Origin: Sclerodactyla briareus
Taxonomy: Eukaryota; Echinodermata; Holothuroidea; Dendrochirotida; Sclerodactylidae
Direction of reading: 5' to 3'
Assembly: GCA_026419785.1 (NCBI GenBank)
Contig: JAODTK010003654.1
Location: 186,001-250,000, forward strand
DNA length: 64,000 nt
Made by a program: the position numbers and the translations under genes. The notes beneath the pieces were generated by a model that saw only the letters and a program-made list of their open reading frames with translations, made no database searches and was not told where the DNA came from. Shown one piece after another: positions 11,411-21,665 of the stretch. Numbering within the stretch: position 1 is the stretch's first letter; each line of letters opens with the position of its first letter.

Positions 11411-12358
11411 CTTCAAGCGAGCATTAGAGAAATAACATGCTAGACCCTCAAAGTGTATTCTGCATGCGAATCACCTGGAGTCTTCACCTGTGTGAATCTG
11501 TATTACAAACATCCGCACTACCATACACCTAGGACCTGCCCCTGTCCTGCCTCAGAGGGGGGTCAGCAACATCTGCCCTGACACGGGGTTTGACCTACAC
11601 TGTTCCCTGATGCGGTGAGGGGGGGGGAGGGTTGAGGGTAGCAATCCAAGCTGGTGTTATTGGGTTTTTGTACCCGTACCTGGCTGGCATATGGATACCT
11701 TCCCACATTTTATTAATTGTCTTCCCCGACATCAGGACCTACGATATTACCTAAGTCACAGTTTGACCCGCGAATCTGGAATTTTCAGGACGGGTTCCCA
11801 TACAGATCCCAATTGAGGGGCCTAAGTTTTTTCTCGATTGGGGTGGGCACACCCTCCCCTGCTAGTGCTGCTCATGGCCCTCGAGCCAACTGTGGTACTT
11901 GCCTCTAAGCCCTCAAAGTAGAAGCCCCTCAGAGTCATAAATTGGGGTGCAAGAGACACACACCAATCAGAAGCAAGCCTTATAAATCGATCGTGGTTTC
12001 TGGGACACCTGTAATCCAGGATATACAGCAACGAGCTGGCGATGCACTGTGAGACTGCAGGTTATATCACAACATTTTTTTTTTGTTCTCTCTTAATCTT
12101 AAAATTGTTCCAGAGAGTTCCACGCAGCGCGTGTGTTGATTCTACTACAAGTGTCCCATTGAACTAACATTCAATTATATTTTTGTGGTTATTCACATTC
12201 TTCTCCATTAGACAAGTCAAAGCCCCATTCCCCCTTTTCCCTGCCAGCTTTAGGCTTTAAAACCTCTATAATACCAGTCCGGGAGTGATGGTGCATCTAA
12301 AATTTGCATTTTTTCACAGGGTTGGCGGAAACAATGGGGTCAATACAGTTGTACCTAC
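11411..12358. other. Intronic DNA with G-rich run
   Basis: Contains a G-run near 11620-11632 and a strong minus acceptor near 11605 (CCCCTCACCGCATCAG) followed by only 17 open codons. Nothing I can call a gene. Confidence 0.45.
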
Positions 12359-12434
12359 CAAGCTTGGAATCTTGCTCTCTTTCTCACTCAACGTGGCATC
12401 ACTTCTTTGGTCGCCATTTCCTTGAGGCTTGCTC
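12359..12434 (-). CDS. Hydrophilic linker exon of the coiled-coil gene
   Basis: It ends at a good minus donor (AGCTTG|GTAGGT). The frame before it reads SKPQGNGDQRSDATLSEKES and then KIPSL, ending in phase 0, and is charged and Ser-rich like a linker. The acceptor is uncertain. GTTAGAG| (exon to 12434) fits the preceding exon, which ends with two bases, giving a Gln at the junction. GTTAG| (12436) gives phase 0, and the best-looking acceptor (CTACTATAG, 12446) puts a TAG in this frame. In that case 12437-12439 would be an early stop. Another frame from the same acceptor reads EDLLEEQASR before a stop. Confidence 0.35.
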
Positions 12435-12436
12435 CT

Positions 12437-12737
12437 CTAACAGGTCTTCCTATAGTAGATAGCGGACCGACGACAGGTAAATAGACGGTAACCACAGACA
12501 GAGGGACCCCACACTACAAAACAGTGATAACCCAGCCAATGAGGCACATCACGATGGCTTGTACCAGTGGTTCTTGAGAAAAATACGAGATAGCTGCATC
12601 GCAAACAGTGCTTTCCCAGGCGAAAGTAAATGTCCCAACCACAAAGAGAAACCCATAGTTCACAATGATGGAATAAATTTTCATTGGATATGTATCTCCC
12701 CATGGGGGCAGGGTTTTGTTCAGGTAGTTCATAGCTC
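12437..12737 (-). CDS. Open exon-like segment behind a strong acceptor, function unknown
   Basis: The minus-strand acceptor TTGATTAATTTCTGTAG is close to consensus. Two overlapping frames are open behind it. One starts with a single base, so it is in phase with the 13482-13580 exon. It gives about 99 residues rich in Cys, Trp and Tyr and ends at TAG 12437-12439. The other starts with two bases and gives 73 residues ending at TAG 12514-12516. It contains two hydrophobic stretches (IIVNYGFLFVVGTFTFAW and AIVMCLIGWVITVL) like membrane segments. I recognise neither. It may be an alternative terminal exon of the host gene, a decayed exon of a membrane-protein gene, or chance. Confidence 0.27.
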
Positions 12738-13481
12738 CTACAGAAATTAATCAATGGGTCCAATCCCATGATCAACAATTGGATGTTTCATAATAACTAT
12801 CATGCATTGTTCTAGCAACATGTGGAACCAGTTAGGCTCTTTTGATTCACAATCAGCACCCGGTATTTACATCGTTCATTATTTATTGTTTACCGACATT
12901 TGGTGAATGTGACCCTAATGTGCTTGTAAATTACCCTGCATTCCATGGGATGGTACACGTTCAAGGAGATCATCATAATTTCACTCTGTCAACGAAAATG
13001 CAGTACCCTTCAGCGTTCATAAGACAGATCAAAACTTACCTCTAGATTGTGGCCTAGTCTGAATAGTTTCTCTATTATTTTTTATCAGTTTCAACCTTTT
13101 TGATTTTTGGTATTTGATTTACAATTTCAGATTTCAATCCGATGTATTCTTCATTACAGCGTTTTGGCATCTTAGCGTTTTGTTATTAGAGGGTTTCTTT
13201 CCATTACGTTTTATCTATTCATTGTTCCTGTCCTGGTCCCCTTTTTCCCTATGTCCCACAACTGTTTATCTTCCTATATATGCAATGATTTCTTGTAATG
13301 TGCCTTGATCAATTCTTTCATTGACTCAGATCATTCATATGTCCACCCACATGGAGGTGGCTCATGTACTAAATAACACGTCGATTCCCATGGTCATTTT
13401 GATGAGGGAGCGTATACCTACATGATCTGATCCTGTGTGTGTCATCCCATGTGAACACAGTGTTTGTTAGCAGTCACTCAC
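12738..13481. other. Intronic DNA, nothing recognised
   Basis: AT- and T-rich. The plus frame near 13114-13308 is hydrophobic only because of T-richness. Confidence 0.5.
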
Positions 13482-13580
13482 TGTTTCTGTAGGTAGTTGT
13501 TGTCACTCCTGAGCTTGAGCTGTAGCTCATCGGTCACCACCTTGTCCTTCTCGAGATCCATGACCTGCGATTCAAGTTCC
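13482..13580 (-). CDS. Coiled-coil exon (99 nt)
   Basis: Bounded on the minus strand by an acceptor (TTCCTCCGGTCAG) and the consensus donor AAACA|GTGAGT. Only one of three frames is open. It reads ELESQVMDLEKDKVVTDELQ and then LKLRSDNNYLQK, with heptad spacing of Leu/Val/Met and many charged residues. It starts with one base of a split codon and ends with two (CA). The composition is typical of FIP, golgin or other Rab-effector coils. It is one of the clearest exons in the window. The upstream exon 17708-17818 ends in phase 0, so an unrecognised exon whose length leaves remainder 2 on division by 3 must lie between them. Confidence 0.65.
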
Positions 13581-15380
13581 CTGACCGGAGGAAGAGAAAG
13601 GATGGGGAGACTGGTCAAGCTTCTAACCCTGGCCACTTTAGGACTGACTATTGATCAGGGTTCAAGTCAGTATACACATCTGTACCTCGGAATGATTTCC
13701 CGCACTTGAACCATACTCATGCGAACAAGGACCGATGCACATCGCTTCGGACCCGATTAGCCTAGCACTGATACTCATATACACTGGTAATCATACCCGT
13801 GCCCAGGAGCCAGTATTTATACTCTGTCTGTATCCATAGTCTGTCACAGGTTCCCATCCTCCACCGAAAGATAGAGATAATAATTGAGTACCTGTGACAT
13901 GCAGTCATTCATCTGATCCCCGTTGTAGCAGATCGTGCGATCAAGCATGTCTGCTGGTAGCGTGGGGTGTCTTGTACACGTGCATTTGTATTAAATGGTG
14001 TGGCTGCCACAGTTGTAGCTAAAGGCTAAGTCTCATCTATACCCTCATTCAATAGAGATTACCGGAGGCATGGGAACGTGTAGGATGCACAGTGGGTTAT
14101 GGCCTGGGCCAAGGTCCAAGCAGAGTGGCCCTATTGACTATTTTGTGACAGGGTGGGTTTCTCCTACATCTTGGACTACTATATTTGTGCATTATGTATA
14201 GCTCCTAGCACCACGCACCGTGGCTACACCCCTGGTGGTTGCTCCCCCTGGGCCCTGGAATCACTGTGAAATGGTCCTGCTGTCAGCTGGGTCTGCAAAA
14301 TATGCCACCTGTGTACATCAAATGTTTGGAGCTCCAAAAATCCCAAGCAGACAGCCAGCACTCCAGTGTCCTAGGACCAACTCGAACCTGGCCCGGCGAT
14401 TAGCCCATTTCTGGAGCACCATATTGTACCATTTGGCCGCTCAGAGCACTGCACTGACAGTAGTTCTATTCTTTTTAAATACATAGTTGACAAAATTATT
14501 TTTCTTCAAACATGACTGTTCGTATGGTACATTAATTCATCCACAAAAAATCAATTTGATTTATGGTGTGTACTGCAATTTATTGGCAAAGTGTTTATAA
14601 CTCATGCATCGGCTAGGACAACCGCCCATCATATTCTAGAAAAGGCATCAAAAGCCAGGCAAGCATTTCTTACATTCCACGCGCTAAAACAACAAACTCG
14701 CTCAAACCTGGCTCCAGAGAAACAGATGCGTAGTGGTACGTTTTTTTCTGTACAGATTCTCTGTTGCTAATTTAGACCAATGCACAAATTGGCACATGCA
14801 TCTCTTTGGCATCGGTACTTGATTTCGGGCAGCTATGTTTCAACATCTTTTGGACGTGGCATGTTGGATACGAACAGTTTTGTGGCACAACTAGCAGAAA
14901 GGTTCCCTTGTGACGTCACGAGTGACCCTCTTACAGGTACAAAATCGCATTTTGAACTGACTTTTGAAGTCCATATTTTGGCAACAATTGATACATTCCC
15001 ACAAAATTATGGAAAGCTATTCTTTGTGACCATTGTACTTGTAATTCTCAGAATGACAGGACTGATCCCCCGCCTGAACATGGCAGGGCAGATACACCAT
15101 ACCACCAGAAAGAAAAGAAAAAAGAAAAAAAAAAAAGAAAAAAACAAAAAAAAAAAAACATCGAACCAACCAGAAGGCTCTACAGTGTTGGTGAACTAAT
15201 ACCAGCATATATCACTCTAAATCATATCTCATTGTCAGCTATTAAAACAAATGGGTGGGGGCAAAGTTGTTTGTCAAGTGGATCTACTAATATACATACA
15301 CCCATGATTTTATTGCCAAGCAATATCTCACAATTATTCAAGTGCAATACCTTTAAGAAATCTGCATTGATATCATAGAA
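13581..15380. other. Intron with a GC-richer unassigned patch
   Basis: Around 14210-14460 the base composition is more balanced, and both strands have open frames of 60-88 codons with AG acceptors but no matching donors. Near 13893-13950 the minus strand has an open MLDRTICYNGDQMNDCMSQ frame ending at CAG|GTACTC, possible but not in phase with its neighbours. A purine/poly-A tract lies at 15107-15158. Confidence 0.4.
15107..15158. repeat. Polypurine / poly-A tract
   Basis: Almost uninterrupted A/G (one C at 15145), about 52 bases. It generates low-complexity Lys-rich or Phe-rich open frames that should not be annotated. Confidence 0.9.
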
Positions 15381-15382
15381 AA

Positions 15383-15766
15383 TTAGGAAATATAACCCAG
15401 CCTACACTGTGAGTATATTTGTAAATTATAAGTGACTTCATGTGAATCAGTATTTTCACTTTCAGTCTCTCCCATGTGTGGTTTTGCATTGAAGCTAAAG
15501 CAGTTGCCTGCCTCATCCATAACCTTACAAGGCCAACTGCAGGATGGATTATAATGAGGCTGATATATTATCTGGAGATAAACTGAATGTGGGCAGTCCA
15601 AACCCAAGTTCATACGACTTTCCATTGTGCAGTTACAGTCCATTGAAGTTTTGCAAGTCATATCGTGCAATTCAGAAAGCCATCCCCTCATGCATATGAA
15701 TATGTCATACTTGCACAACCCGGCACACATTCTTTGTTTCCTATTGAAATTCCACATTATTCTCAC
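15383..15766 (-). pseudogene. Possible DEG/ENaC-channel exon remnant within a repeat
   Basis: A 127-codon minus frame is rich in cysteine and contains GNCFSFN, followed about 20 residues later by VTYNLQIYSQ. The DEG/ENaC/ASIC extracellular domain has a conserved G-x-C-F/Y-T-F-N motif followed by a hydrophobic strand of the type L-x-L-x-x-N-I. The usual C-x5-C preceding it is replaced by CSWPC. The segment is part of a longer repeat also found at 31985-32720, where the frame is broken by stops. A pseudogenised channel fragment or a chance motif in a non-coding repeat are both possible. No convincing donor follows the frame. Confidence 0.2.
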
Positions 15767-16200
15767 TTCGAGAAGTATTTAGTATATGGGAGGGGATTGC
15801 TGCAGTGGTGGGCAGGTGTTGATTGTTACTACTTCGGTGAGAAAGTCCTTGCTGCTAAATTTTTACTTGGTTCACCAAATGAAACATGTAAGACAGAACA
15901 TCACTTCCCGCGATTCCAAGGGTGACGTCCTGTGTTATTGCCCCGGATTTTTCCGGATTTCTCCGGAGGTGGGGGGGGGGGGGGGGGGGGTGCATAATTG
16001 ACCAAACTTTGAAGGCCAATACCCCACATAGGAACCTCGTATTGAAATGAGTTTGGACCTATAGATACTGTTTTCCATTCTCTGACACATAACCTATGAC
16101 CGTTGCAGTTTGTCCTTCAACCTCTACTTGAACCAAGAGCATTAGAACTCCTAATATGGTTTTTCAGGAGAGATGTACTTTTATCAGAATGATAACCCTT
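15400..16200 (+). repeat. Dispersed repeat family 3, copy 1
   Basis: It aligns in the same orientation with 31985-32720. Matching blocks include 'AGAAAGCCATCCCCTCATGC', 'GTTGATTGTTACTACTTCGG', 'TTGACCAAACTTTGAAGGCC', 'CTCGTATTGAAA' and 'TTTGTCCTTCAA'. A pure G20 run interrupts it at 15971-15990. Confidence 0.65.
15971..15990 (+). repeat. Poly-G run (20 bases)
   Basis: Twenty consecutive G following GGAGGT. Homopolymers of this length are also prone to assembly error. Confidence 0.9.
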
Positions 16201-16479
16201 ATAAATGGGTATCAGACCTGGAAATTATTGCCGGAATGCAATGATTTTTGAACCTGTGTAACTCCTGTGCAGGTGCCCTATCTTGACAGTTTAATCGGGT
16301 AGCCTCACTACTATATCCAAAATCACACATGTTATATTTCCCATTCGAAGCCTAACCACCAACTAGAATTTAGCATATACCATATCAGCTGTAGACCAAT
16401 CTTCCTGAAAGGCTGAGCACAAGTACATACAAACCACCAGACGGGACGAAGGCTACAGTATGCATGCCTTGTGCAGATT

Positions 16480-17400
16480 TTGCAGGTGGGAATGGAGGGA
16501 AGGGTGGTTAAAGGTGAGCATAACAGGGGATTTTCAGGATGAATGGAAGGACCCTAAGAGCATTAGGGCAGGCATAGTGAAATTGAAATAGACTAGGATT
16601 AACAAGTATTGACATCTTAATGAAGTGCCGGTGATGGTAAGGAAGGGGAAAGAGAGAGAGTCATAGGGTCCTACAGGCTGAGACCTGGGCTTTGTTGATC
16701 AATGGGATGAGCATAGAACCTAGAATGGGAATGGGGTTGGGGGACAGATGGGATAGGGGACAGATGAGAGGGGGAGGGAGAAGAAAGAGCAGTAATAGCT
16801 TGCACCAGCAGTGTCACAGGGGGTCTAACAGATTAACACTATATGCTCAGGGTTCAATATGATGATGGACATGAAACCCTAGGGTGGGGGATGGGGTGGG
16901 GGAGCTGACGGAGAGGGGTGAGAAAGGTCACAGCTGGCGCGAACAGGGTCACAGGGTTCAGAGCCTATAACCATATGTCAGCAGATCAATAACCAACCGT
17001 AGAGTGGAAAATGAGTTGAGCGAACTGATGGAGATGGGAGGGGGGAGGAGAGAGGTCCCAACAGCCCCATACCACGAGCACTAAGCATGAGGGGGCAATC
17101 ATTTTTTTCCAAGAGGCAGCATTGGGAAAAAACAGTAAGGTTACGGGGAGCACTCAAGATTGGTTGGGGGATATTCCTTGGGAGGGGGGGGGGGTATTCC
17201 TTTGGGAGGGGGGGGAGGTTGGGACAGTACCCCCATCACCTCCCCTGACTATGGGCCTGGGTCACGCTTGGTATAAACAGGGTCACTGGGTCCTACAGAC
17301 TTGAAACTATATGCTCAGGCCTCAAGAGATCAATATGATGGCAAGAAATGAAACCCTAGTGTGGGGAATGGGGTGGGGGAACTGTTTGGGGGGGAATGAA
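16480..17400 (+). repeat. Imperfect G-rich tandem array, ~120-180-bp units
   Basis: Diverged units share 'AACAGGGTCAC..GGGT', 'ACTATATGCTCAGG', 'GATCAATATGATG', 'ATGAAACCCTAG.GTGGGG' and 'GGGGTGGGGGA.CTG', followed by a G-run tract. I count about four copies. Multiple closely spaced G-tracts give G-quadruplex potential on the plus strand. Confidence 0.7.
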
Positions 17401-17707
17401 GATAACCGAGCTGGATTTAATTAGCAAAGCAGGAACACTCAGCAGTGTTCCTTGGATTATCAGAAATAATTCGCTGTAACAGAGGTTATGGCAAATGACA
17501 CAAAATGAAAGGAGAATATTGGGCATATAAGAACCATGAACCATAACCAATGGGAAATGGAAAGGATCTCTTGCACTTCAGCAGGGAAACCGATGAACAC
17601 CAGTATCAGTCCAAGCATCAGGATATGCCTCAATAGTAGGTCACTTATTTGGCAACCATATATAACCCAAATGGTTTTCTGATATATAACTGTACAACAT
17701 GGCCCAC

Positions 17708-17818
17708 CTTATCTGTCAGCTCCATGATATCGCGTCTGATGCTCGCATAGGTCCCGTAGCCCTCGTCTGCTGCCCGGATGGAAGATTGTTTGGAGGAGGT
17801 GGGAGCCGGTACAGCTCC
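17708..17818 (-). CDS. Ser/Pro linker to coil exon (111 nt)
   Basis: Minus-strand exon from the acceptor GTTATGTATCCCTATGTAG to the donor GATAAG|GTGGGC, exactly 37 codons in phase 0 at both ends. It starts with GAVPAPTSSKQSSIRAADEG and continues into a charged helical segment (TYASIRRDIMELTDK). Codon third positions are clearly less AT-rich than in the surrounding intron. The preceding exon (18400-18464) ends in phase 0 with similar Ser/Pro composition, so the two join smoothly. This looks like the entry to the coiled coil from a disordered linker. No catalytic or binding motif is visible. Confidence 0.6.
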
Positions 17819-18399
17819 CTACATAGGGATACATAACAAAGTATGCATCATCACATCTGCAACAAATTGAATGAAGCAACACTGCCCCTTTTTTTTCATT
17901 ATGAGTCAAATAAATGACTAGGATTAGACATGGGATTGAATGGATGATAAAGTAGGGCTTTATTGATTACCTTTAATACAACACAAGTTAACACTGGAGA
18001 TTTCTCAAAGCATGTGCTCTATAGATATTACCATATTCATCTCTCATAGAAGCTTATGCATCTAATAGAAGCACCATGGAAATTTTTCAATGATTTAATG
18101 ATTTTTGTACCCTAATAGAGGCCACTTTCAAACTGGTCAAACACTATTGTAAACTGACAACCTACTTTTGGGAGGAAAATAATGTAAAAAGGGCCCGTGA
18201 TGTTGAGGTGGGAGGGAAGGCAAGGGGTTAGTCAGGTAGCCTTGGGGGTTGCCAAAGCTTCAACACCCAGTATTTTTTTCCAGCTTTGCCTCGCGGATGT
18301 CCGAAAGAATCTGCCTGTGGAACGTCTACCTAGCCGGGATCTCCAGCCTGTGGCGCGGGTGGTCTGGTTTGAGTGGTCGGTGTCATGTGGGGTTCTCAC
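17819..18399. other. Short intron between two linker exons
   Basis: It includes a GC-richer stretch from 18290 that is open on both strands. On the plus strand an acceptor (TTTTTTTCCAG at about 18281) opens a 70-codon frame to TAG near 18494, the main competing interpretation of this region. Confidence 0.4.
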
Positions 18400-18464
18400 G
18401 CTGAGGGGGCTCTGCGACGGCCCGGTACGTGATGCTGCTTCCACCTTGGGGGAAATCGCCCCCT
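18400..18464 (-). CDS. Ser/Pro linker exon (65 nt)
   Basis: It ends at a good minus donor (CTCAGC|GTGAGA) in phase 0. The frame reads GAISPKVEAASRTGPSQSPL then S, disordered-linker-like and matching the next exon in style. The proposed acceptor (TTTTTTCGTGAAG) gives the two-base start needed to join exon 36670-36854, but AAG is a weak acceptor and the boundary may be wrong. The frame stays open beyond the donor, so an extended exon is possible. An overlapping plus-strand frame is a competing reading. Confidence 0.4.
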
Positions 18465-19085
18465 CTTCACGAAAAAATTTGACGAAAGTTAACTAGTACT
18501 TCGTCGTGTGGCACGGGAGCTACCATGGCAGCCTTTTGGCTTCAGTTCACAGTGCCCATAGCTGAATCTCTCGCGTAGGGTTTCTTCTCCGACGACGGGG
18601 GATTCAACACTTCTCTAGACAAGGTAACGTGCGGATGGCAGGAGCACTCCAGCTACTTTCGTGGTAACTGTATAATGTAAGCAGCACTTAACACGTGTAC
18701 CAGTTTCAAAGATGACCGCCCTAAGAAAACGCGCTGGGTGTGCGGAGGTATCTTGCCACATACTACCAAGGGCACGGCATATTAGAAAGATACGTAGCAA
18801 ACTTGTCGCACACAGACATGACTCTATCGTGCGCAGAGAATTTCAAGAGGGACTGGCAGACAATCAAGATATACTATAAATCCGCGGGTTGGACGTTACA
18901 TCCGAACGTGCACCTGGGTGGAGGTAGCAGGAGGATATGGGTGCTGTGCTCAAAAGTACAGCGACAACACGCCAGAAACAATAGCCTGGTTCCTTTTGGG
19001 CAAAATGAAAGCTATATAAAAAGGTCACTTGACTGGATTGAAGCATCTGTACGTAACAGGTTTCACAAGATATTCTAACTCTGCC
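18465..19085. other. Balanced-composition unassigned region
   Basis: Higher GC than its surroundings. A 112-codon plus frame (18740-19078) with no family I recognise, and a plus donor-like AAG|GTAACG at about 18621 after a frame reading SDDGGFNTSLDK. It may be a decayed mobile element or an unannotated plus-strand gene fragment. I cannot decide. Confidence 0.3.
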
Positions 19086-19089
19086 CCCC

Positions 19090-19520
19090 GTTGCCCTGGG
19101 ATGACTTTAGACTTGACCCTGAAACTAATAGGGGTCATCACCTATTATTGGAAACCCACATACTAACATGAACTTCATGCTGAAATTTGCTGGAATATCA
19201 ATTCTTCACAGTTTGCAATTTTTTTTCCCATAAGTGGAACCCTGTCCCCACAAAATTGGCCAAAATATGAATTTCTATCTACTTTTTTCAAGAAATTTTC
19301 CCCAAAATGACCAATGATCAAACACTAGCCTTCCCAGAAGAAACCTATACCAACTTTCGACTTGATCAGACCAAGCATCCAGGCTTAATTTTGTTCACAA
19401 GCTTTTAGACTTTTTGACCCAGATGACCTTTTATTACTGCCTAAGTATAAAGCCAGAGGTGAAGCCATATCAACCTCAACGCCGCATCATATACACCATA
19501 CAGACACAACCCACATTTTC
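19090..19520 (+). repeat. Diverged TGACCT-family repeat
   Basis: Shows the family order of 'AATAGGGGTCATCA', 'GGAAACCCACATACTAACATG', 'TTTCGACTTGATCAGACCAA' and 'TTTGACCCAGATGACC'-like blocks, strongly diverged. Confidence 0.65.
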
Positions 19521-21084
19521 GTGAAAGTACGATTACCTCTAACTCCATCAGGGGGTCAACAATGCAGGACAGAGGCAAAACCATGCTAGAAGGCAACGAC
19601 CTCTTTTGAATAGCACACGGCCTGGCATATGTCCCTTGGACATCTATGAGCTGGAGTTTGCACTACTGTCCCAGTGTCCATACACTTCTACCCAGTGTTA
19701 TAAAAATAAGGATTCTACTAAACGGTCATACTTATTGTGTCATTGACTTTTAGAGATTTTTTACAACGTTAGTCACCAACCTCAGTTAAGTCACTGTTCT
19801 TTTTTCATGAAGAAATGTTTGACTTTGAAGTCTCTCAGGGTTTGGCAATTCTTAAAAGGTTTGCAACTCAACTCCTCCCCTCCTCCACATATTCTATTGC
19901 ACCATACTTACGTGGCACACTCTTTTGATGTGACTCTTTTGATTGACTGTTGGATGAGCAAAGTAGAGAATATTTTAGGGTTACAAAAAACATAAAATTA
20001 CATATAAATATAAATTAGGCGTTGCAGGGCCTGGAAAAAATACCGATTCCTTCTGAGAGTCCATGCAAACTGCGTCTTACATAAATCACTGCAGCTTTCT
20101 TCAACAAATGTCCCTGCATACCGTACCATGAAGCTCATGGTTACATGGATGGCAAATAACATTTATCTAATATGGTGTAGTAGTCTCTCTCACCATTTGA
20201 AGGAAAAAGTAAGCAACAGTTGTTCTCATTTTTTCAAAAGAGACGAATTATCTTTCATCATTATTCTCAGAATTGTTTTCTTATGACAACTGGTCCATCA
20301 ATCAAGGTGTAATTTTCTGCTTAACAAAAGACCAATGTATACAAAGACGATTGTGCAAATGAGAAAATAAATTTATCAACTGTGTACAAACAAATGGGTT
20401 TTTTAAGAAGCAAAAAAGGTATGACGATATCCTGTTCAACAAATATAATGCCACCAACTGAAATGGAATGGATAGCAAAATACTCAAAGAACTTGGACAC
20501 TTTGACTGGCAAAATGAAAAGGGCGATTGGGGATGCAGCTGGCATAATGGGGGTGTGGGGTCAATATGGGGTAATTAGAGTTGGTCAAATAAATTGCACA
20601 AACTGGGAATGAACATGAGAGCAAAATTGTAACCGATATAAAGAAGCAGTGAAACTGGGGAATTTGTAAATACATACATACAGGTAGTGGCACTGATAAG
20701 AGCACAAGGAGAATGTGAGGAAAACATCAGGTGTGGGAGAAACATGATAGCAAAATATTTCTGGAGGTCAATTCCGGCAAGGTTTCTTCGTCTTCCGAAT
20801 AAACCTCACACAAACAAGATAGCTTCAAATAACCACAATTTCTTCTCAGTGATGTTACTTATCATAAGACACATGAAGCACTTCTTTTTCCAACTGCAAG
20901 GTAAATGCAGTTATTTCCTCAAGAGTGACTGGCCATGGTCCATAGGCGCAAAAAGTTACATAACTTTTGCAAATTATTCGATGAAAGTCTGCTGGGTTAC
21001 TCCACACAGCCAGGGGAATTACATTTTAATTGTACTATGATGGAATGAGGCATCTGAAAGAGCACAAAAAGCATACAAATTGGA
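19521..21084. other. Intronic DNA, nothing recognised
   Basis: One minus-strand candidate near 19532-19584 (CCTTCTAG acceptor, GAG|GTAATC donor, MVLPLSCIVDPLMELE) is too short and does not fit the phase of neighbouring exons. Confidence 0.45.
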
Positions 21085-21665
21085 GAATAGTTGAAAATGT
21101 GTGCAGCAAAATTCTCATGATGCAAAGTAGATAACAACTGCATGAAAGGGCCATACTGTTCAACTAAGTAAATTTATCGTTGTCATGATGGGGGTTAGAT
21201 GAGGTTAAGAGGAGAGGGGGGGGGGGGGGGAAGGGGAATAGTTGAACATGTGTGCACAAATATCTCATGATGCAAGGTAGATAACAACTGGAAGGGCCAT
21301 ACTGTTCATCTAAGTAAATTTATTGCTGTCCCTATGGGGGTTGGATAAGGTTTAATAAGGGGAGAGCGAGGAGGGGAAATAGTTGAAAATGTGTGAAGCA
21401 AAATGCTCATGATGCAAAGTAGATAACAACTGCATGAAAGGGCCATACTGTCCAACTAGGTAAATTAATTGCTGTCCCATGGGGTAAGCATGAGGTCAAG
21501 GGAGAGGGGGGAAGGGGAATAGTTGAACCAATGTGCAGCAAAGTACTTGAACTCATGATGCACGTAGATCACAACAGGAAGAAACAGACTGTTTCAACTA
21601 AGTTATTTATCGTTGTCACAATGGGGGTTGGGGAAAGATTAAGGGGAGAGAGGGGGGGGGGGTGA
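21085..21665 (+). repeat. Minisatellite, four ~140-150-bp units
   Basis: Units begin at about 21085, 21236, 21376 and 21516 with 'GAATAGTTGAAAATGTGTGC'-like sequence, then 'CTCATGATGCAAAGTAGATA', 'GAAAGGGCCATACTGTTCAA', 'CTAAGTAAATTTATCGTTGT' and a G-rich end. The G-run length varies between units. Confidence 0.9.

Noticed and set aside
13893-13960. Minus exon candidate reading MLDRTICYNGDQMNDCMSQ
   Set aside because: It has a donor-like CAG|GTACTC but no good acceptor, and its end phase does not fit the next exon at 13482-13580.
14220-14486. 88-codon plus ORF in a GC-richer patch
   Set aside because: No splice sites or domain. The reverse strand is equally open in pieces.
14780-15199. 139-codon plus ORF ending in poly-Lys
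   Set aside because: The tail is translation of the purine/poly-A tract and the rest has no protein-like pattern.
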